Origin: an uncultured Chitinophaga sp.
GTDB lineage: Bacteria > Bacteroidota > Bacteroidia > Chitinophagales > Chitinophagaceae
Reading direction: 5' to 3'
Assembly (NCBI RefSeq): GCF_937898475.1
Contig: NZ_CALEJS010000042.1
Location: forward strand, 1 to 64,000
DNA: 64,000 nt
The notes under the pieces were generated by a model. The model was not told where the DNA came from. It did not search any database and saw only the letters and a list, made by a program, of their open reading frames with translations. Shown piece by piece: positions 44,202-54,000 of the stretch (positions are counted from its first letter, which is position 1; each line of letters starts with the position of its first letter). A program made the translations under genes and the position numbers.

Positions 44202-44960
44202 ATGACCTATAAAGCATTGATCGTAGAAGACGAGGTACTTAGCAGGGATTTCCTCAAAAGTCTGCTGACAGAATTCTGTCCGCGTATAGACGTGATCGGT
44301 ACGGCGGGTAATGTAGAAGAGGCGGTATCATTCATCAACGCCCATCTGCCGGATATAGTTTTTATGGATATAGAGATGCAGTCGGGCACCGGCTTTGATG
44401 TATTGCTGAAGGTGGCGCAGCGTAACTTCCGTGTTATCTTCACCACCGCATATGATCATTATGCTATAAAAGCCATCAGGTTCAGTGCAGTGGACTACCT
44501 GCTGAAGCCTATCAGCCTGGAAGAGCTACAGCAGGCGGTCGCTACAGCCATTGAAAGCCTGCGGCAAAAAGATGCTGATAAGAAGCTGGAACTGTTAATA
44601 AAGAACCTGCAACGTCCTGAAGGGGAGGATTTCTCTATCAGCCTGTCCACTTCCGAGGGCATTGAATTTATACAGTTGAGCAACATCACCCGTTTAGAGG
44701 CCAATGGTCCCTACACCACCTTTTTCATAAAGGATAACCGCAGGATAATGGTTAGCCGTCATCTGAAAGAGTATGAATTAATGCTTACCGGTCATGGCTT
44801 CTTTCGCATACACAATTCCCATATCATTAATCTGAAATCAGTGAAGAAAATGATCAAGACCGATGGCGGTTATGTGATCATGCAGGATGAATCGATGATT
44901 GCTATCTCTCCCAAGAAGAAAGAAGAATTCATGCAGTTAATGTCGCGCAGACTGGTGTAA
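44202..44960 (+). CDS. LytTR-family response regulator
   Basis: 252 aa. Receiver domain with acidic pair at residues 9-11 (IVEDE), phospho-acceptor Asp56 (DIVFMDIEM), Thr near 87 (FTTAYD) and Lys near 106 (LLKPIS). The C-terminal LytTR DNA-binding domain (about 145-248: EFIQLSNITRLEANGPYTTFFIKDNRRIMVSRHLKEYELML..FFRIHNSHIINLKSVKKMI) binds paired direct repeats about 21 bp apart. Two such pairs are visible, at 42320-42352 and 44982-45011, flanking its own kinase-regulator operon and the next gene. Confidence 0.96.
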   Translation: MTYKALIVEDEVLSRDFLKSLLTEFCPRIDVIGTAGNVEEAVSFINAHLPDIVFMDIEMQSGTGFDVLLKVAQRNFRVIFTTAYDHYAIKAIRFSAVDYLLKPISLEELQQAVATAIESLRQKDADKKLELLIKNLQRPEGEDFSISLSTSEGIEFIQLSNITRLEANGPYTTFFIKDNRRIMVSRHLKEYELMLTGHGFFRIHNSHIINLKSVKKMIKTDGGYVIMQDESMIAISPKKKEEFMQLMSRRLV

Positions 44961-44981
44961 TATATACCTCCTGTACCATTT

Positions 44982-45046
44982 CGTTAACCCAGGTTCCCCA
45001 TTCATTAAAGCAGGTGTTTTTCATGCTTACCGCTGCCGCATCTTTG
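44982..45046 (+). promoter_or_regulatory. LytTR-type operator, site 2, and promoter of the serine hydrolase gene
   Basis: CGTTAACCC (starts 44982) and CATTAAAGC (starts 45003) are 21 bp apart. Over 31 bp the site matches site 1 at 23 positions, including the spacer segment CCATTC. The proximal half starts 36 bp before CATCTTTG (45039-45046), seven of eight to the -7 box, which is 30 bp upstream of the ATG at 45077. Confidence 0.6.
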
Positions 45047-45076
45047 CGGGCATAAAACCTCAAAGCACTGAATATT

Positions 45077-46231
45077 ATGAAAACTTTACTCAAGAACACC
45101 TGTATGATGCTCGGACTGACGGGCGCCCTGTTAACGGCCTGCGAGAAGCCTGATGACTTTGTTAATAAAGGATTTGATGTGGATCTTTTTGCCAAGAAGC
45201 TGAAAGAAAGTTTTGAAGACAAGACGGTGGGCTATGCCTTTGCCATCGCAAAAGACGGAAAGATTGCCCGGTATGATAACGGGGGCCTTGCAAGACGAGG
45301 TATTGATCAGCCGGAAATTGAATACCAGGCTACTACCCGGCAGGGCATAGGCAGCTGTTCAAAAACAATAACCGCGCTGGCAGTATTGCAGGCCCTTGAA
45401 GATAAAGGACTGAATGAAAACGCTTATCTGTGGGAGTTGCTGCCACCTTCATGGAACATTCCCCAGGCCAACAGGAACATTACAGTAGGACATCTGCTGG
45501 CACACAAAGCAGGATTAACACATTTCGGCTTCACCTACGCTGCGCTGCGCAAATGTATGCAAACGCCCAGCACCGGTTTTGGCGATGATGCATCTTTTTA
45601 TGATTATGACAATGTAAACTTCCTGATGTGCCGTGTGCTGCTGCCCTGCATCGTGCAAGGTAAATCTGCCTTTGAAGGTAAGTCAGACATAGACACGGAT
45701 GAAGCAGTTTCCCAGTTCTTCCGCAGCTACGTACGCGAAAGGATCTTTAAGGTGGCAGGATTGCCTGATTACAATATGATTGATATTGGCCCCTGGAACA
45801 ATTTAGGCCCTATCTCCCCTAAATCGGCCGACAGGACCATGACATTGTATTACAACTATTCCAAGCCGGTGCTGCACGGTATCATGCGCTACACACCGTA
45901 CCTCGAAGCCGGTGCAGGTGGCTGGTATATGAATGCCCCCGAAGTGGCACAGGTAATGCTTACAGCAGAAAAGAACAAATATGTGTCTGCATCCATGTTA
46001 AAGCGCATGAAGGAAAAGCTGATGGGCTTTGACGGCATCATTGCAGGTGTACATGGCGGCTATGTATGGAAGAACGGGGCATGGAGCGATGTAGAAGACA
46101 GGGGCATTTTCACGGTGATTATGCACTTCCCCAATAATGTGCAGGTGGCCTGGCATACCAATTCCCGCAAAACCGTGATCGGCGATCCGATGAACGTGAT
46201 TGCAAAGGCGTATGACGGAGCATGGCGCTAA
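45077..46231 (+). CDS. Serine hydrolase lipoprotein (class C beta-lactamase/DD-peptidase fold)
   Basis: 384 aa. Lipoprotein signal with L-T-A-C (Cys22). Catalytic S-x-x-K is S93-C-S-K96 (GIGSCSKTITALAVLQALEDKG), followed by VGHLLAHKAGLTHFGF, the Y-x-N-like YDNVNFLMCRVLLP and a distal HGG-type element (IIAGVHGGYVWKNG). Related proteins are esterases, D-amino acid amidases, DD-peptidases or, rarely, beta-lactamases. It lies under a LytTR-like operator directly after the regulator gene, so it is probably the output of that two-component system, perhaps in peptidoglycan-fragment handling. Note two Cys inside and near the active-site helix. Confidence 0.9.
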   Translation: MKTLLKNTCMMLGLTGALLTACEKPDDFVNKGFDVDLFAKKLKESFEDKTVGYAFAIAKDGKIARYDNGGLARRGIDQPEIEYQATTRQGIGSCSKTITALAVLQALEDKGLNENAYLWELLPPSWNIPQANRNITVGHLLAHKAGLTHFGFTYAALRKCMQTPSTGFGDDASFYDYDNVNFLMCRVLLPCIVQGKSAFEGKSDIDTDEAVSQFFRSYVRERIFKVAGLPDYNMIDIGPWNNLGPISPKSADRTMTLYYNYSKPVLHGIMRYTPYLEAGAGGWYMNAPEVAQVMLTAEKNKYVSASMLKRMKEKLMGFDGIIAGVHGGYVWKNGAWSDVEDRGIFTVIMHFPNNVQVAWHTNSRKTVIGDPMNVIAKAYDGAWR

Positions 46232-46246
46232 GCGCTGGATATAAAC

Positions 46247-46282
46247 AAGGCCGGTGTTACAAAGCAACGTAACACCGGCCTT
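46247..46282. terminator. Bidirectional terminator
   Basis: Perfect 14-bp stem aaggccggtgttac (46247-46260) with 46269-46282 between convergent genes. The plus reading has only a short TTTAT tail. Confidence 0.75.
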
Positions 46283-46302
46283 TATATTGAAGTGAGAGTG
46301 GC

Positions 46303-47535
46303 TTAGGGAGCAGGCGTATATTTAACCTTTACCTCAGCAGGATATTTGCGGTCAACTATCCTTTTGCCGATAACAATGAACGGCTCTTCCACCCACCGGT
46401 ACAACACATAGCTCAGCAGCAGATTGATCACAAGGAAAGCAATAAGCGCAACCAGTACAATAAGTGGTTTGCCTGCCGGCAGTTTGGTGGAGTAGAAGAG
46501 TATGATCTGCAATGTGAAACTATGTATCAGGTACAAAGAGTAGGATAAATTAGCGCCCATGGTACCAACTTTGCCGCCCAGTAATCGCTTGAAGAAGATC
46601 AGGATACGGTAAACCCAGCCGGGCATATTGCTTTTCAGTTCTTCGCTGAACATAAAGACCAGGATGGCTGCCAGTATACCAATGGTAAAGATGTCTACCT
46701 TCAGGCAGATACAGATAAATGAGCAGAAGAACAAATGGAAATAACCGGTTTTGTTGATCAGTACTTTGGCCATGATCATACCTGTAACAAAGTAGATCAG
46801 CTGGTAGGTAACCAGTGTTGGAAGGCCGAGGTCTGTTATACGGGCTTTCCTTATCATGGAGGCGTCTCCGAAAAGCTTGTACGATAATATATATAATGCG
46901 CCTGCAATTAATACAATGAAAGGCAGCTTCAGGAAGCTGCTTCGTTTGCTGTAAAAGAAAACCAGGTACAGCAGGGGAAAGATAATGTAGAACTGCACTT
47001 CGGGAGAAAGACTCCAGGCTGGGCCCAGTATGCTGGCGTTGATCACAGGGAAAAAGCCATGCAGGAAGGTAAGATGTAAAAAAAGATCTTTAAGGCCGGG
47101 GCTCAGCGCCGGATCGTAGGTCCACTTGAAATGAGGTGTTTCTCCGGTAAAGAAGCGCACATTGGCGTGGGCAAAATCCCTGGTAACAGGTAGCAGGAAG
47201 AATGCTACCATGATAGCGATGAAATAGATGGGATACAACCTGAAGAAGCGTCTCAGCCAGAATTTGATAAAGGTTTCCCTTTTTTCCGGCAGTTCTTTTC
47301 TTTCACGCAGGGTATAATGGAAAGTCATCAGAAAGCCGGTAATGATCATAAACCCGCTAACCGCTGAGGAGTTGTGGTGAAGCACTTTACCTAATACGGG
47401 CAGAGGAAAAACTTCATCTGCACCTATATAGTAGTAAAAGTGTCCTAGTGCCACCCACAGGGCAAGTATTATTCTTAGTCCGTTAAGAAATGCGGTGTCA
47501 AATGTTGGCTGGTTTACTGAATTAGGTTTTTCCAT
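46303..47535 (-). CDS. Acyltransferase-3 family membrane protein (OafA/YrhL-like)
   Basis: 410 aa. About ten membrane helices and the family features: catalytic His in ALWVALGHFYYYIG, the arginine-rich KFWLRRFFRLYPIYFIAIM, GPAWSLSPEVQFYIIFPLLYL, SYSLYLIHSFTLQ and YRWVEEPFIVIGKRI at the end. It transfers acetyl or other acyl groups to an extracytoplasmic glycan or lipid. It is a close paralogue of the next gene (shared N-terminus, GPAWSLS.E.QFYI and end), in divergent orientation. A 17-bp direct repeat lies 61-100 bp upstream of its start. Confidence 0.93.
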   Translation of the reverse strand: MEKPNSVNQPTFDTAFLNGLRIILALWVALGHFYYYIGADEVFPLPVLGKVLHHNSSAVSGFMIITGFLMTFHYTLRERKELPEKRETFIKFWLRRFFRLYPIYFIAIMVAFFLLPVTRDFAHANVRFFTGETPHFKWTYDPALSPGLKDLFLHLTFLHGFFPVINASILGPAWSLSPEVQFYIIFPLLYLVFFYSKRSSFLKLPFIVLIAGALYILSYKLFGDASMIRKARITDLGLPTLVTYQLIYFVTGMIMAKVLINKTGYFHLFFCSFICICLKVDIFTIGILAAILVFMFSEELKSNMPGWVYRILIFFKRLLGGKVGTMGANLSYSLYLIHSFTLQIILFYSTKLPAGKPLIVLVALIAFLVINLLLSYVLYRWVEEPFIVIGKRIVDRKYPAEVKVKYTPAP

Positions 47536-47844
47536 TACTCCTATTAAAGCTACGTTATTGTAATATTAAAGTTGGCATATTCCGGCGGTATTAACTATTC
47601 CTGAAATAAGTACATCAATATTCCTGAAATAAGTAATAGTGGCCTTTTGCACGGACATCTCTATGTAATGATGTTTTACGTTCATTTGTTTATATATCTG
47701 ATAAAAACTCAATGTTGCTGGCATGCTTTAACGGTCTGGTTTTTGCAAAGTGTGTGCCATTCCTTTGAAGCTGAACCCGTTTCAAACTTCAGGCGGAATC
47801 ATGTATTTTTACAAAAACCAATCTGATTAAAAAACCTGCAAGCC
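47536..47844. other. 309-bp divergent regulatory region between acyltransferase paralogues
   Basis: It has no coding frame. It holds the perfect 17-bp direct repeat at 47596-47635. No unambiguous TTG/TAnnTTTG promoter was found for either gene. Confidence 0.6.
47596..47635. repeat. Perfect 17-bp direct repeat, period 23 bp
   Basis: tattcctgaaataagta occurs at 47596-47612 and 47619-47635, separated by catcaa. It sits 61-100 bp upstream of the minus-strand acyltransferase and looks like a tandem operator for an unidentified regulator. Confidence 0.6.
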
Positions 47845-49044
47845 TTGAAGCACGATACTAAATTCCTGGACGGAATAAGACTTTGCCTCGCACTATGGGT
47901 AGCCCTGGGTCACTTTTATAAATACATCGGCGGGGCTTCCTTTGCACAGCTTCCATATTTCATGAGGCCTTTTATGGACGCCACTCCGGCGGTAGATGGC
48001 TTTATGGTCATTACCGGTTTCCTGATGATGTATCATTATACATTAAGGGAAGATAAGGAGTTACCCACTGCAGCATCCACCATCAATAAATTTTATCTCA
48101 GGAGGTTTTTCCGCCTGTTCCCGCTTTACTCGCTGGCCATACTGGCAAACTACCTGCTGTTCAGTGTCAATAACGGTTTCCTGTATGACAGCTATCAGCA
48201 TCTTTCAGGACATGCGCCCCGTTTTGACACTACCTATGATCCGGGCAAGTATCCTGATTTCTGGGATGTTTTCCTGCATCTTACTTTCCTGCATGGGTTT
48301 GTACCTGGCCGTAATGTAAGCTTACTGGGCCCTGCCTGGAGTTTGTCGCTGGAGATGCAGTTCTATATTCTTTTCCCTTTGTTGTTCCTCTTCTTTACTA
48401 AACGCCCGCAGTTAAGGGTTCCATTGACGATCCTGGTATCTGTGGGGCTGTATGTGTTGGCAGACAAATTATTCGGCAACTGGGCACGGCCTGGCAGGCT
48501 GGTTGATTTTGGAGCGCCTTCCCTGATCATACATAAGTTCCTTTATTTCATAGTGGGGATGTTGCTGTCGCAGGTGCTGCTGAAGCGGTTAAATCCTTAT
48601 TATCTGCTGTTTATACTGGTACTCAGTGTACGCGTTATTCCGCCTATTTCTTTTGCGGTAACAATGCTGATCACCGTCTTTATGTTTACCCATGAGCTGA
48701 AGGAAAGGGTACCTGCGTGGATATATAATGCCATTGAAGCCTGTAAAAAGATATTCTCCGGGAAGGTTGGCAAGTTTGGGGCTGATATTTCTTATTCACT
48801 TTACCTGCTGCACATGCTACTGTTACCGGCAATATTACATTACACTATTGCATTGGGATTCGATAAAGTTACCACGGTGGTCATAGCGCTGATCCTTTTT
48901 GTGGCGATCAACTTTGTTTTGGGCTATGTGCTTTACAGAACGTTGGAGAAACCATTTATACTCATGGGTAAGCGGCTGCTGGAGAAAAAGTATCCAACGG
49001 AGCTGGTGCCATCTATCCGGACCTCCCATCTGGCGGAACAGTAA
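47845..49044 (+). CDS. Acyltransferase-3 family membrane protein, paralogue
   Basis: 399 aa, with a TTG start at 47845. An in-frame TGA lies 21 bp upstream and no ATG falls between, while the first internal ATG would remove the first helix with the catalytic His (ALWVALGHFYKYIG). Other motifs: KFYLRRFFRLFPLYSLAIL, LGPAWSLSLEMQFYILFPLLFLFF, ADISYSLYLLHMLLLPAIL and YRTLEKPFILMGKRLLEKKYP. Presumably O-acylates a surface glycan or lipid, like its divergent neighbour; the pair may act on different positions of one polymer. No glycosyltransferase cluster is adjacent. Confidence 0.92.
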   Translation: MKHDTKFLDGIRLCLALWVALGHFYKYIGGASFAQLPYFMRPFMDATPAVDGFMVITGFLMMYHYTLREDKELPTAASTINKFYLRRFFRLFPLYSLAILANYLLFSVNNGFLYDSYQHLSGHAPRFDTTYDPGKYPDFWDVFLHLTFLHGFVPGRNVSLLGPAWSLSLEMQFYILFPLLFLFFTKRPQLRVPLTILVSVGLYVLADKLFGNWARPGRLVDFGAPSLIIHKFLYFIVGMLLSQVLLKRLNPYYLLFILVLSVRVIPPISFAVTMLITVFMFTHELKERVPAWIYNAIEACKKIFSGKVGKFGADISYSLYLLHMLLLPAILHYTIALGFDKVTTVVIALILFVAINFVLGYVLYRTLEKPFILMGKRLLEKKYPTELVPSIRTSHLAEQ

Positions 49045-49067
49045 ACATAACAACGTTAGCTATAAAT

Positions 49068-49098
49068 AAAAAAACCGGCTGTATCAGCCGGTTTTTTT
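49068..49098. terminator. Bidirectional Rho-independent terminator
   Basis: aaaaaaaccggct (49068-49080) pairs perfectly with agccggttttttt (49086-49098), loop gtatc. A/T tracts on both sides serve both the plus-strand acyltransferase and the minus-strand SusD gene. Confidence 0.9.
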
Positions 49099-49117
49099 AT
49101 TTACGTTATACTCCGCA

Positions 49118-51010
49118 TTAATGCTTTGCCCACCACAGTGGTGTCAACACTGCATCTGCGCCGCCAAGCAGTTCTACTGCCTGTTGGTATCCTGCAGGGT
49201 TGCTGTTGGCAAGGCTGCTGGGATATCTGATACGCTGCGGGAAGAAGGCGATATTGCTGGTCATATAGTTGCTGCTGTTCAAAGCAGGCAGGTTAGGCAG
49301 CGCCCTTTCTATGGCAGGGTTTTCATAGAATGGTAAACCCAGCCTGCGCTGATCATTCCATGCTTCCAGCGGTAACCAGGGCACTTGCGCGAGGAATTTC
49401 TGCGTGATAATCTTAGTCAGATGGTCATTCTTCACGCTACCGCCTTTATACAGTGTATTGGACGGATAAGCGATGTTAGCTGTGCCAGCTGCGTTATTAT
49501 ACGCATCTGTAAAATTCATGGTGTGAGTAGCGGGCGGCTCTGCTACGTGTGACCAGGAAACGGATGTACCTGTTCTGCTGTAGCTTTGAGAAGTAAGATA
49601 AGAACCCAGGAATTCGCTAACGCCCCAGTACTCGAAGCTGCTGGCAATACCTGCCTCATAGGCTGCCTGCGCTGCCATGGGAGTAGCCCAGCCCCTTAAG
49701 CTGCCTTCAGCCAGCAGGAAGTAAGTTTCCCAGGGAGCAAAGAAGATACGCTGACTGTTGCTCCTCCTGAACTGTTGGCTCAGCCTGGGGTTGGTACCAA
49801 TATAGCTGTACAGGAAGTTCCTCGCGCCTTTGTCACCCCAGTCGCCGCTGGTAGCTGCATTCCATGTGAAAGTTGCGTCTACTTCTCCATAGCCTTCCAT
49901 GTTACGTTTAACAGTCCTGGCATCATTGGTATAAGTAGGATACAGCGAGAAATTCGGGTTGTTGAACTGACCGGGTATAATGAATGCTTTATATGCACGA
50001 GGGTCTATTGTATTTGGCAAACCATCCAGCCAGTATCCTGCAACAGGATCGTTGGTCATAGTAGTGATGTGGTTGGCGAATCTTAAACCCAGGTAATTGG
50101 CAGGTTTGATATAAGGATGCAGTGAATCCGGTAGCTGATTCTGAGAGGGAATACCACCTAAACCTATGTATAGGTTGTTAAGGGTGGTAGACAGTTGCTG
50201 CGCATTCCACTCACGGCTCATTACTCCGGACAGATCATTCCATCCATCTCTCTCCTGTACTTTGAAGGTGTGATCTGCATCAGTGATCAGAAGATTGGAA
50301 GCTGCTGCAGCCTCGAATTCTGATTTGGCTTTGGCAGGATCTACTTCAGACAAACGCATCGCCAGGCGTAAACGCAGAGAGTTACCGTAGCGTTTCCATT
50401 TGTTGTAATTATATCCGTAGGCCGGATCGTAGGCATCCAGACCTGAGGGATTTGCGACATTCTCATCCAGCGCAGCTACCGCTTCTGTCAGTTCTTTCAG
50501 GATAGCATAGTATACATCCTTTACGCTGGAGAACTCAGGGTTTACTCCCTGGAAACCCTGGATCGGGATAGGACCAAAGTTATCAGAAGCTTCACTCATC
50601 AGGTAAGCGCGCCATATGCGGGCTACCTGCAGCAGGTTGTTATTGTGAGGCTGTGCGGTACCATTGGCGGCCTTTTTCTGCGCCAGTTCAATAGCCAGGT
50701 TAACACCATTCAGCCAGCCTGATACCTGGTTGTAATAGGCGGTTGTCCAGCCGTCATCATATCCGCCGCTGGATAAGCCACCCTGCCTGTGTTGGCGGCC
50801 GGCAGTTTTCCAGTACAGTACAAAGGAACGTTCGGCCACGTCAGGGTTCATCTGAGCGCCTATAATGGAGCCGTTAAGGGCATATTCTACTTCTGACTGG
50901 CTCTCACTGGCAGATTTAGGATCTGTGCCAAGCTCGTCGAATTTTGAGCATGATTGCACAAGCATGGCGCTTGTAAGCAATAAACACGCACTTTTTATGA
51001 TACTTTTCAT
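49118..51010 (-). CDS. SusD/RagB-like outer-membrane lipoprotein
   Basis: 630 aa from ATG 51010 (MKSIIKSACLLLTSAMLVQSC), with lipobox V-Q-S-C (Cys about 21); a longer TTG-initiated frame reaching 51028 abuts the SusC stop and is not needed. SusD-like_2 features: FDELGTDPKSASESQSEVEYALNGSIIGAQ, VARIWRAYLMSEASDNFGPIPIQGF, YNKWKRYGNSLRLRLAMRLSEVDPAKA, ETYFLLAEGSLRGW and PWLPLEAWNDQRRLGLPFYENP. It is longer than average for the family (about 500-550 aa). It captures ligand for the SusC encoded just upstream. No enzymes for a specific substrate are in the operon. Confidence 0.94.
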   Translation of the reverse strand: MKSIIKSACLLLTSAMLVQSCSKFDELGTDPKSASESQSEVEYALNGSIIGAQMNPDVAERSFVLYWKTAGRQHRQGGLSSGGYDDGWTTAYYNQVSGWLNGVNLAIELAQKKAANGTAQPHNNNLLQVARIWRAYLMSEASDNFGPIPIQGFQGVNPEFSSVKDVYYAILKELTEAVAALDENVANPSGLDAYDPAYGYNYNKWKRYGNSLRLRLAMRLSEVDPAKAKSEFEAAAASNLLITDADHTFKVQERDGWNDLSGVMSREWNAQQLSTTLNNLYIGLGGIPSQNQLPDSLHPYIKPANYLGLRFANHITTMTNDPVAGYWLDGLPNTIDPRAYKAFIIPGQFNNPNFSLYPTYTNDARTVKRNMEGYGEVDATFTWNAATSGDWGDKGARNFLYSYIGTNPRLSQQFRRSNSQRIFFAPWETYFLLAEGSLRGWATPMAAQAAYEAGIASSFEYWGVSEFLGSYLTSQSYSRTGTSVSWSHVAEPPATHTMNFTDAYNNAAGTANIAYPSNTLYKGGSVKNDHLTKIITQKFLAQVPWLPLEAWNDQRRLGLPFYENPAIERALPNLPALNSSNYMTSNIAFFPQRIRYPSSLANSNPAGYQQAVELLGGADAVLTPLWWAKH

Positions 51011-51028
51011 ACGATTCTTTTTCAGCAA

Positions 51029-54000
51029 TTAGAATGTAACGTTTAAGTTGAACAGGAAGGTGCGGAAAGTTGGCGCGCTTCCATTTTCAAAACCAACCGC
51101 ATTGGTATTAGTGGCAAATACAGATTCCGGATCGATTCCTTTTGCATGGCTGGATATCATCCATACGTTGTTGCAGGAGAAACCGATGCTGGCACGCTGA
51201 ATGGGGGTACGGGCCAGTAATTTAGCCGGAAGTGAGTAGCCTAACTGCACATTTCTCAGGCGCACGTTAGATGCGTCATAGAGATTGGCTTCCACGATAC
51301 CTACGTTGTTTCTGCCAATGGCATTCACCCAGTACTGCTGGGGAGCAACGGCAGTAGTATTGGGAGTATAGGTTTTTGTATTGTCATCATAAGTTACACC
51401 GTCTACCACAAATTCATTACGCTGTCCGTTCACAACAGTGCCTTCCCATGTGCCGCTTCTTTGCATAGAGTTGATTGAACCGGAGAAGATCTTTCCGCCA
51501 AAACGGGCGTCTACCTGGAAGCCCAGGGAGATACCTTTATACTGGAAGGTGTTGGTAACACCCAGCAAGCCGCTTGCCTGTTGGTTACCCAGTCTTACTT
51601 TGTCGCTTGTAGACGTTGGCAAACCATTCTCATCTACGATGATTTTTCCAAAATAAGGGCTGCTTGCATCTTCTACGCGACGGTAGGCAGTACCCCATAT
51701 CTCACCATATCTCTGACCGGCAGAACCGTAGATCTGCACATCATCAAAACCACCAAGCGGGTATAAGGTGATACCGTCAGTCAGTTCCAGAACAGTGTTT
51801 TTGTTAGATGAGTAGTTTACAGTCATATCCCAGGTAAGGCCGGTTGGCTGATCCAGTACACGACCGTTCAACATGATCTCATAACCCTTATTCTGGATGT
51901 TACCCGCGTTGATCTTCCTGGCGGTATAGCCGCTCAGCGGGTCCATCGGCAGGTCAATCAGCTGGTTGGTAGCATTGGATTTGTACCAGGTTGCGTCCAG
52001 GCCTACACGGTTGTTAAAGAACCTGATCTCAGCACCTACTTCAATGGATTTGATCAGTTCATTTTTCACAGTTTCATCGAACAGCACATTCTTTCTTTTG
52101 ATAACGGTGTTACCGTTAGGGTCTTTTGAAACCTCGAATGTGTTGTACAACTGATAAGGGGCCATGTCGTTACCAGCTTGTGCATAAGAAGCACGTACCT
52201 TTCCATAGCTGATCCAGGCAGGAACCTCGCCGCCTAAGCGGTCTATCATATCAGTTACGATCACAGAGGTACTCACTGAAGGATAGAAGAAGGAGCGGTT
52301 GGCAGGCGCCAGGGCTGATGACCAGTCATTGCGGAATGTTGCGTCCACAAACCAGTAGGCATCCCAGTTCAGTCCAACAGTACCGTACACTGAATTGATC
52401 CTTTTCTCGGAATACCTTTCGTCGATGGTAGGATTATTTTTGCTGTTGTTGATTGCAAAGAGGTTGGGTATCTGCAGTTCCCCGGCGCTGGCGTCCAGGC
52501 GGCTGTTCTTTTGCCGCATCAGGTTACCACCTACAGAAGCAGATCCACCTAATTTACCAAACAGGTTATCTTTCCGCGCGTTGATCAATGCACTGTAGTT
52601 GGTTTCGTTGAAGGTTTGCTTACCGTTGCTGTAGTTGCCATTGGCAGGAGAGGGGCTGCCGGAATAAAGCTTCGCTTCATAGTTGGTGGTATAGATGTCC
52701 GCACCAGCACGCACTTCGGCATTCAGCCAGGAGGTTAAGTCATATTTCAGTGACCCGCTCATGATGAAACGGTCCCTGGCGTCTTCATTCAGATCATACC
52801 TCTGGCTCCAGTAAGGATTCACTTTCTGGCTGGAACCATACCACAGCATCTTGCCGTTGTCCCTGGTAGCACCGCTGAAGTCGCGGATATTCAGGTTTAC
52901 AGGCAGCATATACAGCGTGTTGAACACGTTGCTATTGTTGTTACCGGTGGCCGGGCGGTTTTTTGCCCTTGAATTGATGTACTGGATCTTGGTATCTGTT
53001 GTCCAGCGGTCACCCTTGCCAAAGCGGGATACCGCGCGGGCAGTCAGGTTGGTACGGTCTAATTTGCTACCGGGGATGATACCCTTATCAGTGAGGTGCG
53101 TAATGGAGGTGTAGATGGAAGTTCCGTTACTTACCTGCTGCTGAAAAGAGATGGTGTTTTTGAAATTAAGGCCTTTATTCAGGTATGCCTCCGTGTTGTC
53201 ATAAGCCTGCAGTTGTACCTGCTTGCCAGACCAGTCGGTTACATTTTGTCCGCTGATCTGAGGGCCCCATGAGTTTTCTGAAGCAGGGTCAAATACACCT
53301 TCTGTACCTTGTGCAAAGGAACGTTGTTTTTTAGGCGTAGTAAACAGTTCTGAGTAACCTATCTGGGAAGAGTAGGTGATACCCAGCCCGTTTTGTTTTT
53401 TACCGGTCTTGGTAGTGATCAGGATCACGCCGTTACCACCACGGGTGCCATAAAGGGCTGCCGCGCTGGGGCCTTTCAGCACAGACATGCTCTCAATATC
53501 TTCAGGGTTGATGTCCTGCAGGCCGTTACCCATATCCTTGGAAGGATTCCAGTAGTCATTGTTGGTAGCGCCGGTAGTGTTGTTAATAGGCACACCATCC
53601 ACCACGATCAGCGGCTGGTTATCACCGGTAAGTGAATTAAAACCACGCAACACGATCTTGGAAGACCCTGCAGGGCCATTGCTGGAGCGTACTACCTGCA
53701 AACCGGCCACTTTACCGGTAAGTGCATTGGTAATGTTGGTTTCCCTGGCATTGGTCAGCGATTCGCCGCTTACTTCCTGGAGCGCATAGCCCAGTGATTT
53801 CTTTTCACGTTTGATACCCAGGGCGGTTACAACCACCTCGCCCAGGTTCTTGTTGTCAACCGCCATTCTTGCGTCGACACTTGTTTTGCCAGATACAGGG
53901 ATTTCCTGGGCTACAAAGCCGATGCCTGATAATACCAGGGTGGCATCAGGGCTCACCTGTAATTTGAAGCTACCGGCGCCATCTGATACGGCGCCATTGT

